A stretch of DNA of 64,000 nt from Argentina anserina. Lineage: Eukaryota > Streptophyta > Magnoliopsida > Rosales > Rosaceae. Below, piece by piece: positions 11,387-24,180 of the stretch. The stretch is from assembly GCF_933775445.1 (NCBI RefSeq), contig NW_026089536.1, positions 930,001 through 994,000 on the forward strand. The letters run 5' to 3'. The position numbers and the translations under genes are program-made. Each line of letters starts with the position of its first letter. Position 1 is the first letter of the stretch. The notes beneath the pieces are model-generated. The model ran no database searches. It was not told the DNA's origin and was given only the letters and a program-made list of their open reading frames with translations.

Positions 11387-14385
11387 ATGCGAGTTTCTAT
11401 TGTATTTGAGAGTTTTGCAAGTGTGGGAGTGTGTTTCTTTCAAACTGAGTATCTTTACATCGTTTGCGTATTTTTACTATTCCAATTGTGTATCTTTTCA
11501 TTTCTCGTTTGAGTATCTTTCTGTAAGGCTTCTGATGCGAGTTTCTATTGTATTTGAGAGTTTTGCAAGTGTGGGAGTGTGTTTCTTTCAATCTGAGTAT
11601 CTTTACATCGTTTGCGTATCTTTACTATTCCAATTGTGTATCTTTTCATTTCTCGTTTGAGTATCTTTCTGTAAGGCTTTCTGATGCGAGTTTCTATTGA
11701 ATTTGTGAGTTTTGCAAGTGTGGGAGTGTGTTTCTTTCAAACTGAGTATCTTTACATCGTTTGCGTATCTTTACTATTCCAATTGTGTATCTTTACATCG
11801 TTTGCGTATCTTTACTATTCGAATTGTGTATCTTTACATCGTTTGCGTATCTTTACTATTCCAATTGTATATCTTTTCATTTCTTGTTTGAGTATCTTTC
11901 TGTAAGGCTTTCTGATGCGAGTTTCTATTGTATTTGAGAGTTTTGCAAGTGTGTTTCTTTCAAACTGAGGATCTTTACATCATTTGCGTATCTTTACTAT
12001 TCCAATTGTGTATCTTTACATCGTTTGCGTATGTTTACTATTCCAATTGTGTATCTTTACATCGTTTGCGTATCTTTACTATTCCAATTGTGTATTTTTT
12101 CATTTCTTGTTTGAGTATCTTTCTGTAAGGCTTTCTGATGCGAGTTTCTCATGAATTTGAGAGTTTTGCAAGTGTGGGAGTGTGTTTCTTTCAAACTGAG
12201 TATCTTTACATCGTTTGCGTATGTTTACTATTCCAATTGTGTATCTTTACATCGTTTGCGTATCTTTACTATTCGAATTGTGTATCTTTACATCGTTTGC
12301 GTATCTTTACTATTCCAATTGTATATCTTTTCATTTCTTGTTTGAGTATCTTTCTGTAAGGCTTTCTGATGCGAGTTTCTATTGTATTTGAGAGTTTTGC
12401 AAGTGTGGGAGTGTGTTTCTTTCAAACTGAGTATCTTTACATCGTTTGCGTATCTTTACTATTCCAATTGTGTATCTTTACATCGTTTGCGTATCTTTAC
12501 TATTCCAATTGTGTATCTTTTCATTTCTCGTTTGAGTATCTTTCTGTAAGGCTTCTGATTCGAGTTTCTATTTTATTTGAGAGTTTTGCAAGTGTGGGAG
12601 TGTGTTTCTTTCAAACTGAGTATCTTTACATCGTTTGCGTATCTTTACTATTCCAATTGTGTATCTTTTCATTTCTCGTTTGAGTATCTTTCTGTAAGGC
12701 TTCTGATGCGAGTTTCTATTGTATTTGAGAGTTTTGCAAGTGTGGGAGTGTGTTTCTTTCAAACTGGGTATCTTTACATCGTTTGCGTATCTTTACTATT
12801 CCAATTGTGTATCTTTACATCGTTTGCGTATCTTTACTATTCCAATTGTGTATCTTTACATCGTTTGCGTATCTTTACTATTCCAATTGTTTATCTTTTC
12901 ATTTCTCGTTTGAGTATCTTTCTGTAAGGCTTCTGATGCGAGTTTCTATTGTATTTGAGAGTTTTGCAAGTGTGGGAGTGTGTTTCTTTCAAACTGGGTA
13001 TCTTTACATCGTTTGCGTATCTTTACTATTCCAATTGTGTATCTTTACATCGTTTGCGTATCTGTACTACTCCAATTGTGTATCTTTACATCGTTTGCGT
13101 ATCTTTACTATTCCAATTGTGTATCTTTACATCGTTTGCGTATCTTTACTATTCGAACTGTATATCTTTTCATTTCTCGTTTGAGTATCTTTCTGTAAGG
13201 CTTCTGATGCGAGTTTCTATTGTATTTGAGAGTTTTGCCAGTGTGGAAGTGTGTTTCTTTCAAACTGAGTATCTTTACATCGTTTGCGTATCTTTACTAT
13301 TCCAATTGTGTATCTTTTCATTTCTCGTTTGAGTATCTTTCTGTAAGGCTTTCTGATGCGAGTTTCTATTGAATTTGAGAGTTTTGCAAGTGTGGGAGTG
13401 TGTTTCCTTCAAACTGAGTATCTTTACATCGTTTGCGTATGTTTACTATTCCAATTGTGTATCTTTACATCGTTTGCGTATCTTTACTATTCCAATTGTT
13501 TATCTTTTCATTTCTCGTTTGAGTATCTTTCTGTAAGGCTTCTGATGCGAGTTTCTATTGTATTTGAGAGTTTTGCAAGTGTGGGAGTGTGTTTCTTTCA
13601 AACTGGGTATCTTTACATCGTTTGCGTATCTTTACTATTCCAATTGTGTATCTTTACATCGTTTGCGTATCTTTACTATTCCAATTGTGTATCTTTACAT
13701 CGTTTGCGTATCTTTACTATTCCAATTGTGTATCTTTACATCGTTTGCGTATCTTTACTATTCCAATTGTGTATCTTTACATCGTTTGCGTATCTTTACT
13801 ATTCCAACTGTATATCTTTTCATTTCTTGTTTGAGTATCTTTCTGTAAGGCTTTCTGATGCGAGTTTCTATTGTATTTGAGAGTTTTGCAAGTGTGGGAG
13901 TGTGTTTCTTTCAAACTGAGTATCTTTACATCGTTTGCGTATTTTTACTATTCCAATTGTGTATCTTTTCATTTCTCGTTTGAGTATCTTTCTGTAAGGC
14001 TTCTGATGCGAGTTTCTATTGTATTTGAGAGTTTTGCAAGTGTGGGAGTGTGTTTCTTTCAATCTGAGTATCTTTACATCGTTTGCGTATCTTTACTATT
14101 CCAATTGTGTATCTTTTCATTTCTCGTTTGAGTATCTTTCTGTAAGGCTTTCTGATGCGAGTTTCTATTGAATTTGTGAGTTTTGCAAGTGTGGGAGTGT
14201 GTTTCTTTCAAACTGAGTATCTTTACATCGTTTGCGTATGTTTACTATTCCAATTGTGTATCTTTACATCGTTTGCGTATCCTTACTATTCGAATTGTGT
14301 ATCTTTACATCGTTTGCGTATCTTTACTATTCCAATTGTATATCTTTTCATTTCTTGTTTGAGTATCTTTCTGTAAGGCTTTCTG

Positions 14386-15861
14386 ATGCGAGTTTCTCAT
14401 GAATTTGAGAGTTTTGCAAGTGTGGGAGTGTGTTTCTTTCAAACTGAGTATCTTTACATCGTTTGCGTATGTTTACTATTCCAATTGTGTATCTTTACAT
14501 CGTTTGCGTATCTTTACTATTCGAATTGTGTATCTTTACATCGTTTGCGTATCTTTACTATTCCAATTGTATATCTTTTCATTTCTTGTTTTGAGTATCT
14601 TTCTGTAAGGCTTTCTGATGCGAGTTTCTATTGTATTTGAGAGTTTTGCAAGTGTGGGAGTGTGTTTCTTTCAAACTGAGTATCTTTACATCGTTTGCGT
14701 ATTTTTACTATTCCAATTGTGTATCTTTTCATTTCTCGTTTGAGTATCTTTCTGTAAGGCTTCTGATGCGAGTTTCTATTGTATTTGAGAGTTTTGCAAG
14801 TGTGGGAGTGTGTTTCTTTCAATCTGAGTATCTTTACATCGTTTGCGTATCTTTACTATTCCAATTGTGTATCTTTTCATTTCTCGTTTGAGTATCTTTC
14901 TGTAAGGCTTTCTGATGCGAGTTTCTATTGAATTTGAGAGTTTTGCAAGTGTGGGAGTGTGTTTCTTTCAAACTGAGTATCTTTACATCGTTTGCGTATG
15001 TTTACTATTCCAATTGTGTATCTTTACATCGTTTGCGTATCTTTACTATTCGAATTGTGTATCTTTACATCGTTTGCGTATCTTTACTATTCCAATTGTA
15101 TATCTTTTCATTTCTTGTTTGAGTATCTTTCTGTAAGGCTTTCTGATGCGAGTTTCTATTGTATTTGAGAGTTTTGCAAGTGTGGGAGTGTGTTTCTTTC
15201 AAACTGAGTATCTTTACATCGTTTGCGTATCTTTACTATTCCAATTGTGTATCTTTTCATTTCTCGTTTGAGTATCTTTCTGTAAGGCTTTCTGATGCGA
15301 GTTTCTATTGAATTTGAGAGTTTTGCAAGTGTGGGAGTGTGTTTCCTTCAAACTGAGTATCTTTACATCGTTTGCGTATGTTTACTATTCCAATTGTGTA
15401 TCTTTACATCGTTTGCGTATCTTTACTATTCCAATTGTGTATCTTTTCATTTCTCGTTTGAGTATCTTTCTGTAAGGCTTCTGATTCGAGTTTCTATTTT
15501 ATTTGAGAGTTTTGCAAGTGTGGGAGTGTGTTTCTTTCAAACTGAGTATCTTTACATCGTTTGCGTATCTTTACTATTCCAATTGTGTATCTTTTCATTT
15601 CTCGTTTGAGTATCTTTCTGTAAGGCTTCTGATGCGAGTTTCTATTGTATTTGAGAGTTTTGCAAGTGTGGGAGTGTGTTTCTTTCAAACTGGGTATCTT
15701 TACATCGTTTGCGTATCTTTACTATTCCAATTGTGTATCTTTACATCGTTTGCGTATCTTTACTATTCCAATTGTGTATCTTTACATCGTTTGCGTATCT
15801 TTACTATTCCAATTGTCTATCTTTTCATTTCTCGTTTGAGTATCTTTCTGTAAGGCTTCTG
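14386..15861 (+). repeat. Linking block between the 2471-bp and 609-bp domains
   Basis: Units 232, 148, 149, 231, 149, 189, 148 and 230 bp long follow each other. The 232-bp unit has an extra T (TTCTTGTTTTGAG near 14588). Units 14618-15145 echo 13858-14385 at +760, and 15484-16656 echo 12558-13730 at +2926. No non-satellite sequence is present. Confidence 0.8.
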
Positions 15862-17499
15862 ATGCGAGTTTCTATTGTATTTGAGAGTTTTGCAAGTGTG
15901 GGAGTGTGTTTCTTTCAAACTGGGTATCTTTACATCGTTTGCGTATCTTTACTATTCCAATTGTGTATCTTTACATCGTTTGCGTATCTGTACTATTCCA
16001 ATTGTGTATCTTTACATCGTTTGCGTATCTTTACTATTCCAATTGTGTATCTTTACATCGTTTGCGTATCTTTACTATTCCAACTGTATATCTTTTCATT
16101 TCTCGTTTGAGTATCTTTCTGTAAGGCTTCTGATGCGAGTTTCTATTGTATTTGAGAGTTTTGCCAGTGTGGAAGTGTGTTTCTTTCAAACTGAGTATCT
16201 TTACATCGTTTGCGTATCTTTACTATTCCAATTGTGTATCTTTTCATTTCTCGTTTGAGTATCTTTCTGTAAGGCTTTCTGATGCGAGTTTCTATTGAAT
16301 TTGAGAGTTTTGCAAGTGTGGGAGTGTGTTTCCTTCAAACTGAGTATCTTTACATCGTTTGCGTATGTTTACTATTCCAATTGTGTATCTTTACATCGTT
16401 TGCGTATCTTTACTATTCCAATTGTTTATCTTTTCATTTCTCGTTTGAGTATCTTTCTGTAAGGCTTCTGATGCGAGTTTCTATTGTATTTGAGAGTTTT
16501 GCAAGTGTGGGAGTGTGTTTCTTTCAAACTGGGTATCTTTACATCGTTTGCGTATCTTTACTATTCCAATTGTGTATCTTTACATCGTTTGCGTATCTTT
16601 ACTATTCCAATTGTGTATCTTTACATCGTTTGCGTATCTTTACTATTCCAATTGTGTATCTTTACATCGTTTGCGTATCTTTACTATTCCAACTGTATAT
16701 CTTTTCATTTCTCGTTTGAGTATCTTTCTGTAAGGCTTCTGATGCGAGTTTCTATTGTATTTGAGAGTTTTGCAAGTGTGGGAGTGTGTTTCTTTCAAAT
16801 TGAGTATCTTTACATCGTTTGCGTATCTTTACTATTCCAATTGTGTATCTTTTCATTTCTCGTTTGAGTATCTTTCTGTAAGGCTTTCTGATGCGAGTTT
16901 CTATTGAATTTGAGAGTTTTGCAAGTGTGGGAGTGTGTTTCCTTCAAACTGAGTATCTTGACATCGTTTGCGTATGTTTACTATTCCAATTGTGTATCTT
17001 TACATCGTTTGCGTATCTTTACTATTCCAATTGTTTATCTTTTCATTTCTCGTTTGAGTATCTTTCTGTAAAGCTTCTGATGCGAGTTTCTATTGTATTT
17101 GAGAGTTTTGCAAGTGTGGGAGTGTGTTTCTTTCAAACTGGGTATCTTTACATCGTTTGCGTATCTTTACTATTCCAATTGTGTATCTTTACATCGTTTG
17201 CGTATCTTTACTATTCCAATTGTGTATCTTTACATCGTTTGCGTATCTTTACTATTCCAATTGTGTATCTTTACATCGTTTGCGTATCTTTACTATTCCA
17301 ACTGTATATCTTTTCATTTCTCGTTTGAGTATCTTTCTGTAAGGCTTCTGATGCGAGTTTATATTGTATTTGAGAGTTTTGCCAGTGTGGAAGTGTGTTT
17401 CTTTCAAACTGAGTATCTTTACATCGTTTGCGTATCTTTACTATTCCAATTGTGTATCTTTTCATTTCTCGTTTGAGTATCTTTCTGTAAGGCTTTCTG
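15862..17499 (+). repeat. 609-bp trimer higher-order repeat, about 2.7 copies
   Basis: The series 271+149+189 bp repeats at 15862-16470, 16471-17079 and 17080-17499 (the last lacks the 189-bp member). The 271-bp units end CCAACTGTATATC and the 189-bp units carry TTTCCTTC. Single changes separate the copies, for example TATCTTGACATC near 16958 and GTAAAGC near 17070. Confidence 0.87.
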
Positions 17500-20400
17500 A
17501 TGCGAGTTTCTATTGAATTTCAGAGTTTTGCAAGTGTGGGAGTGTGTTTCTTTCAAACTGAGTATCTTTACATCGTTTGCGTATCTTTACTATTCCAATT
17601 GTGTATCTTTTCATTTCTCGTTTGAGTATCTTTCTGTAAGGCTTTCTGATGCGAGTTTCTATTGAATTTGAGAGGTTTGCAAGTGTGGGAGTGTGTGTCT
17701 TTCAAACTGAGGATCTTTACATCGTTTGCGTATGTTTACTATTCCAATTGTGTATCTTTACATCGTTTCCGTATCTTTACTATTCCAATTGTGTATCTTT
17801 ACATCGTTTGCGTATCTTTACTATTCCAATTGTGTATCTTTACATCGTTTGCGTATCTTTACTATTCTAATTGAGTATCTTTTCATTTCTCGTTTGAGTA
17901 TCTTTCTGTAAGGCTTTCTGATGCGAGTTTCTCATGAATTTCAGAGTTTTGCAAGTGTGGGAGTGTGTTTCTTTCAAACTGAGTATCTTTACATCGTTTA
18001 CGTATGTTTACTATTCCAATTGTGTATCTTTACATCGTTTGCGTATCTTTACTATTCGAATTGTGTATCTTTACATCGTTTGCGTATCTTTACTATTCCA
18101 ATTGTATATCTTTTCATTTCTTGTTTGAGTATCTTTCTGTAAGGCTTTCTGATGCGAGTTTCTATTGTATTTGAGAGTTTTGCAAGTGTGTTTCTTTCAA
18201 ACTGAGGATCTTTACATCATTTGCGTATCTTTACTATTCCAATTGTGTATCTTTACATCGTTTGCGTATGTTTACTATTCCAATTGTGTATCTTTACATC
18301 GTTTGCGTATCTTTACTATTCCAATTGTGTATTTTTTCATTTCTTGTTTGAGTATCTTTCTGTATGGCTTTCTGATGCGAGTTTCTCATGAATTTGAGAG
18401 TTTTGCAAGTGTGGGAGTGTGTTTCTTTCAAACTGAGTATCTTTACATCGTTTGCGTATGTTTACTATTCCAATTGTGTATCTTTACATCGTTTGCGTAT
18501 CTTTACTATTCGAATTGTGTATCTTTACATCGTTTGCGTATCTTTACTATTCCAATTGTATATCTTTTCATTTCTTGTTTGAGTATCTTTCTGTAAGGCT
18601 TTCTGATGCGAGTTTCTATTGTATTTGAGAGTTTTGCAAGTGTGGGAGTGTGTTTCTTTCAAACTGAGTATCTTTACATCGTTTGCGTATTTTTACTATT
18701 CCAATTGTGTATCTTTTCATTTCTCGTTTGAGTATCTTTCTGTAAGGCTTCTGATGCGAGTTTCTATTGTATTTGAGAGTTTTGCAAGTGTGGGAGTGTG
18801 TTTCTTTCAATCTGAGTATCTTTACATCGTTTGCGTATCTTTACTATTCCAATTGTGTATCTTTTCATTTCTCGTTTGAGTATCTTTCTGTAAGGCTTTC
18901 TGATGCGAGTTTCTATTGAATTTGAGAGTTTTGCAAGTGTGGGAGTGTGTTTCTTTCAAACTGAGTAACTTTACATCGTTTGCGTATGTTTACTATTCCA
19001 ATTGTGTATCTTTACATCGTTTGCGTATCTTTACTATTCGAATTGTGTATCTTTACATCGTTTGCGTATCTTTACTATTCCAATTGTATATCTTTTCATT
19101 TCTTGTTTGAGTATCTTTCTGTAAGGCTTTCTGATGCGAGTTTCTATTGTATTTGAGAGTTTTGCAAGTGTGGGAGTGTGTTTCTTTCAAACTGAGTATC
19201 TTTACATCGTTTGCGTATCTTTACTATTCCAATTGTGTATCTTTTCATTTCTCGTTTGAGTATCTTTCTGTAAGGCTTTCTGATGCGAGTTTCTATTGAA
19301 TTTGAGAGTTTTGCAAGTGTGGGAGTGTGTTTCCTTCAAACTGAGTATCTTTACATCGTTTGCGTATGTTTACTATTCCAATTGTGTATCTTTACATCGT
19401 TTGCGTATCTTTACTATTCCAATTGTGTATCTTTTCATTTCTCGTTTGAGTATCTTTCTGTAAGGCTTCTGATTCGAGTTTCTATTTTATTTGAGAGTTT
19501 TGCAAGTGTGGGAGTGTGTTTCTTTCAAACTGAGTATCTTTACATCGTTTGCGTATCTTTACTATTCCAATTGTGTATCTTTACATCGTTTCCGTATCTT
19601 TACTATTCCAATTGTGTATCTTTACATCGTTTGCGTATCTTTACTATTCAAATTGTGTATCTTTTCATTTCTTGTTTGAGTATCTTTCTGTAAGGCTTTC
19701 TGATGCGAGTTTCTATTGTGTTTGAGAGTTTTGCAAGTGTGGGAGTGTGTTTCTTTCAAACTGAGTATCTTTACATCGTTTGCGTATCTTTACTATTCCA
19801 ATTGTGTATCTTTTCATTTCTCGTTTGAGTATCTTTCTGTAAGGCTTCTGATGCGAGTTTCTATTGTATTTGAGAGTTTTGCAAGTGTGGGAGTGTGTTT
19901 CTTTCAAACTGGGTATCTTTACATCGTTTGCGTATCTTTACTATTCCAATTGTGTATCTTTACATCGTTTGCGTATCTTCACTATTCCAATTGTGTATCT
20001 TTACATCGTTTGCGTATCTTTACTATTCCAATTGTTTATCTTTTCATTTCTCGTTTGAGTATCTTTCTGTAAGGCTTCTGATGCGAGTTTCTATTGTATT
20101 TGAGAGTTTTGAAAGTGTGGGAGTGTGTTTCTTTCAAACTGGGTATCTTTACATCGTTTGCGTATCTTTACTATTCCAATTGTGTATCTTTTCATTTCTC
20201 GTTTGAGTATCTTTCTGTAAGGCTTTCTGATGCGAGTTTCTATTGTATTTGAGAGTTTTGCAAGTGTGGGAGTGTGTTTCTTTCAAACTGGGTATCTTTA
20301 CATCGTTTGCGTATCTTTACTATTCCAATTGTGTATCTTTACATCGTTTGCGTATCTTTACTATTCCAATTGTGTATCTTTACATCGTTTGCGTATCTTT

Positions 20401-23400
20401 ACTATTCCAATTGTTTATCTTTTCATTTCTCGTTTGAGTATTTTTCTGTAAGGCTTCTGATGCGAGTTTCTATTGTATTTGAGAGTTTTGCAAGTGTGGG
20501 AGTGTGTTTCTTTCAAACTGGGTATCTTTACATCGTTTGCGTATCTTTACTATTCCAATTGTGTATCTTTACATCGTTTGCGTATCTTTACTATTCCAAT
20601 TGTGTATCTTTACATCGTTTGCGTATCTTTACTATTCCAATTGTGTATCTTTACATCGTTTGCGTATCTTTACTATTCCAACTGTATATCTTTTCATTTC
20701 TCGTTTGAGTATCTTTCTGTAAGGCTTCTGATGCGAGTTTCTATTGTATTTGAGAGTTTTGCAAGTGTGGGAGTGTGTTTCTTTCAAATTGAGTATCTTT
20801 ACATCGTTTGCGTATCTTTACTATTCCAATTGTGTATCTTTTCATTTCTCGTTTGAGTATCTTTCTGTAAGGCTTTCTGATGCGAGTTTCTATTGAATTT
20901 GAGAGTTTTGCAAGTGTGGGAGTGTGTTTCCTTCAAACTGAGTATCTTTACATCGTTTGCGTATGTTTACTATTCCAATTGTGTATCTTTACATCGTTTG
21001 CGTATCTTTACTATTCCAATTGTTTATCTTTTCATTTCTCGTTTGAGTATCTTTCTGTAAGGCTTCTGATGCGAGTTTCTATTGTATTTGAGAGTTTTGC
21101 AAGTGTGGGAGTGTGTTTCTTTCAAACTGGGTATCTTTACATCGTTTGCGTATCTTTACTATTCCAATTGTGTATCTTTACATCGTTTGCGTATCTTTAC
21201 TATTCCAATTGTGTATCTTTACATCGTTTGCGTATCTTTACTATTCCAATTGTGTATCTTTACATCGTTTGCGTATCTTTACTATTCCAACTGTATATCT
21301 TTTCATTTCTCGTTTGAGTATCTTTCTGTAAGGCTTCTGATGCGAGTTTATATTGTATTTGAGAGTTTTGCCAGTGTGGAAGTGTGTTTCTTTCAAACTG
21401 AGTATCTTTACATCGTTTGCGTATCTTTACTATTCCAATTGTGTATCTTTTCATTTCTCGTTTGAGTATCTTTCTGTAAGGCTTTCTGATGCGAGTTTCT
21501 ATTGAATTTCAGAGTTTTGCAAGTGTGGGAGTGTGTTTCTTTCAAACTGAGTATCTTTACATCGTTTGCGTATCTTTACTATTCCAATTGTGTATCTTTT
21601 CATTTCTCGTTTGAGTATCTTTCTGTAAGGCTTTCTGATGCGAGTTTCTATTGAATTTGAGAGGTTTGCAAGTGTGGGAGTGTGTGTCTTTCAAACTGAG
21701 GATCTTTACATCGTTTGCGTATGTTTACTATTCCAATTGTGTATCTTTACATCGTTTCCGTATCTTTACTATTCCAATTGTGTATCTTTACATCGTTTGC
21801 GTATCTTTACTATTCCAATTGTGTATCTTTACATCGTTTGCGTATCTTTACTATTCTAATTGAGTATCTTTTCATTTCTCGTTTGAGTATCTTTCTGTAA
21901 GGCTTTCTGATGCGAGTTTCTCATGAATTTGACAGTTTTGCAAGTGTGGGAGTGTGTTTCTTTCAAACTGAGTATCTTTACATCGTTTACGTATGTTTAC
22001 TATTCCAATTGTGTATCTTTACATCGTTTGCGTATCTTTACTATTCGAATTGTGTATCTTTACATCGTTTGCGTATCTTTACTATTCCAATTGTATATCT
22101 TTTCATTTCTTGTTTGAGTATCTTTCTGTAAGGCTTTCTGATGCGAGTTTCTATTGTATTTGAGAGTTTTGCAAGTGTGTTTCTTTCAAACTGAGGATCT
22201 TTACATCATTTGCGTATCTTTACTATTCCAATTGTGTATCTTTACATCGTTTGCGTATGTTTACTATTCCAATTGTGTATCTTTACATCGTTTGCGTATC
22301 TTTACTATTCCAATTGTGTATTTTTTCATTTCTTGTTTGAGTATCTTTCTGTATGGCTTTCTGATGCGAGTTTCTCATGAATTTGAGAGTTTTGCAAGTG
22401 TGGGAGTGTGTTTCTTTCAAACTGAGTATCTTTACATCGTTTGCGTATGTTTACTATTCCAATTGTGTATCTTTACATCGTTTGCGTATCTTTACTATTC
22501 GAATTGTGTATCTTTACATCGTTTGCGTATCTTTACTATTCCAATTGTATATCTTTTCATTTCTTGTTTGAGTATCTTTCTGTAAGGCTTTCTGATGCGA
22601 GTTTCTATTGTATTTGAGAGTTTTGCAAGTGTGGGAGTGTGTTTCTTTCAAACTGAGTATCTTTACATCGTTTGCGTATTTTTACTATTCCAATTGTGTA
22701 TCTTTTCATTTCTCGTTTGAGTATCTTTCTGTAAGGCTTCTGATGCGAGTTTCTATTGTATTTGAGAGTTTTGCAAGTGTGGGAGTGTGTTTCTTTCAAT
22801 CTGAGTATCTTTACATCGTTTGCGTATCTTTACTATTCCAATTGTGTATCTTTTCATTTCTCGTTTGAGTATCTTTCTGTAAGGCTTTCTGATGCGAGTT
22901 TCTATTGAATTTGAGAGTTTTGCAAGTGTGGGAGTGTGTTTCTTTCAAACTGAGTAACTTTACATCGTTTGCGTATGTTTACTATTCCAATTGTGTATCT
23001 TTACATCGTTTGCGTATCTTTACTATTCGAATTGTGTATCTTTACATCGTTTGCGTATCTTTACTATTCCAATTGTATATCTTTTCATTTCTTGTTTGAG
23101 TATCTTTCTGTAAGGCTTTCTGATGCGAGTTTCTATTGTATTTGAGAGTTTTGCAAGTGTGGGAGTGTGTTTCTTTCAAACTGAGTATCTTTACATCGTT
23201 TGCGTATCTTTACTATTCCAATTGTGTATCTTTTCATTTCTCGTTTGAGTATCTTTCTGTAAGGCTTTCTGATGCGAGTTTCTATTGAATTTGAGAGTTT
23301 TGCAAGTGTGGGAGTGTGTTTCCTTCAAACTGAGTATCTTTACATCGTTTGCGTATGTTTACTATTCCAATTGTGTATCTTTACATCGTTTGCGTATCTT

Positions 23401-24180
23401 TACTATTCCAATTGAGTATCTTTTCATTTCTCGTTTGAGTATCTTTCTGTAAGGCTTCTGATTCGAGTTTCTATTTTATTTGAGAGTTTTGCAAGTGTGG
23501 GAGTGTGTTTCTTTCAAACTGAGTATCTTTACATCGTTTGCGTATCTTTACTATTCCAATTGTGTATCTTTACATCGTTTCCGTATCTTTACTATTCCAA
23601 TTGTGTATCTTTACATCGTTTCGTATCTTTACTATTCAAATTGTGTATCTTTTCATTTCTTGTTTGAGTATCTTTCTGTAAGGCTTTCTGATGCGAGTTT
23701 CTATTGTGTTTGAGAGTTTTGCAAGTGTGGGAGTGTGTTTCTTTCAAACTGAGTATCTTTACATCGTTTGCGTATCTTTACTATTCCAATTGTGTATCTT
23801 TTCATTTCTCGTTTGAGTATCTTTCTGTAAGGCTTCTGATTCGAGTTTCTATTGTATTTGAGAGTTTTGCAAGTGTGGGAGTGTGTTTCTTTCAAACTGG
23901 GTATCTTTACATCGTTTGCGTATCTTTACTATTCCAATTGTGTATCTTTACATCGTTTGCGTATCTTCACTATTCCAATTGTGTATCTTTACATCGTTTG
24001 CGTATCTTTACTATTCCAATTGTTTATCTTTTCATTTCTCGTTTGAGTATCTTTCTGTAAGGCTTCTGATGCGAGTTTCTATTGTATTTGAGAGTTTTGA
24101 AAGTGTGGGAGTGTGTTTCTTTCAAACTGGGTATCTTTACATCGTTTGCGTATCTTTACTATTCCAATTGTGTATCTTTA
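16471..24180 (+). repeat. 3989-bp higher-order repeat, almost two copies
   Basis: Copy 1 is 16471-20459 and copy 2 runs from 20460 to about 24180. Private changes are shared at the same offset: GTATGGC (18362/22351), GAGTAACTTT (18963/22952), AGTTTATATTG (about 17357/21346), GTGTGTGTCTTT (about 17694/21683) and TATCTTCAC (about 19978/23966). Copy 2 has a one-base deletion, CATCGTTTCGTATC near 23621. GAATTTCAGAG at 17939 versus GAATTTGACAG at 21928 distinguishes the copies. Confidence 0.88.

Larger units (their letters stand above)
9898..14385 (+). repeat. 2471-bp higher-order repeat, about 1.8 copies
   Basis: Copy 1 is 9898-12368 and copy 2 starts at 12369. Paired units are 10087/12558, 10235/12706, 10465/12936, 10736/13207, 10885/13356, 11074/13545 (both 313 bp), 11387/13858 and 11684/14155. 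CTGTACT at 10591 and 13062 is a private shared change; copy 2 also has its own CTACTCC. Copy 2 lacks the 223-bp unit and passes straight into a CATGAA unit at 14386. Confidence 0.85.
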
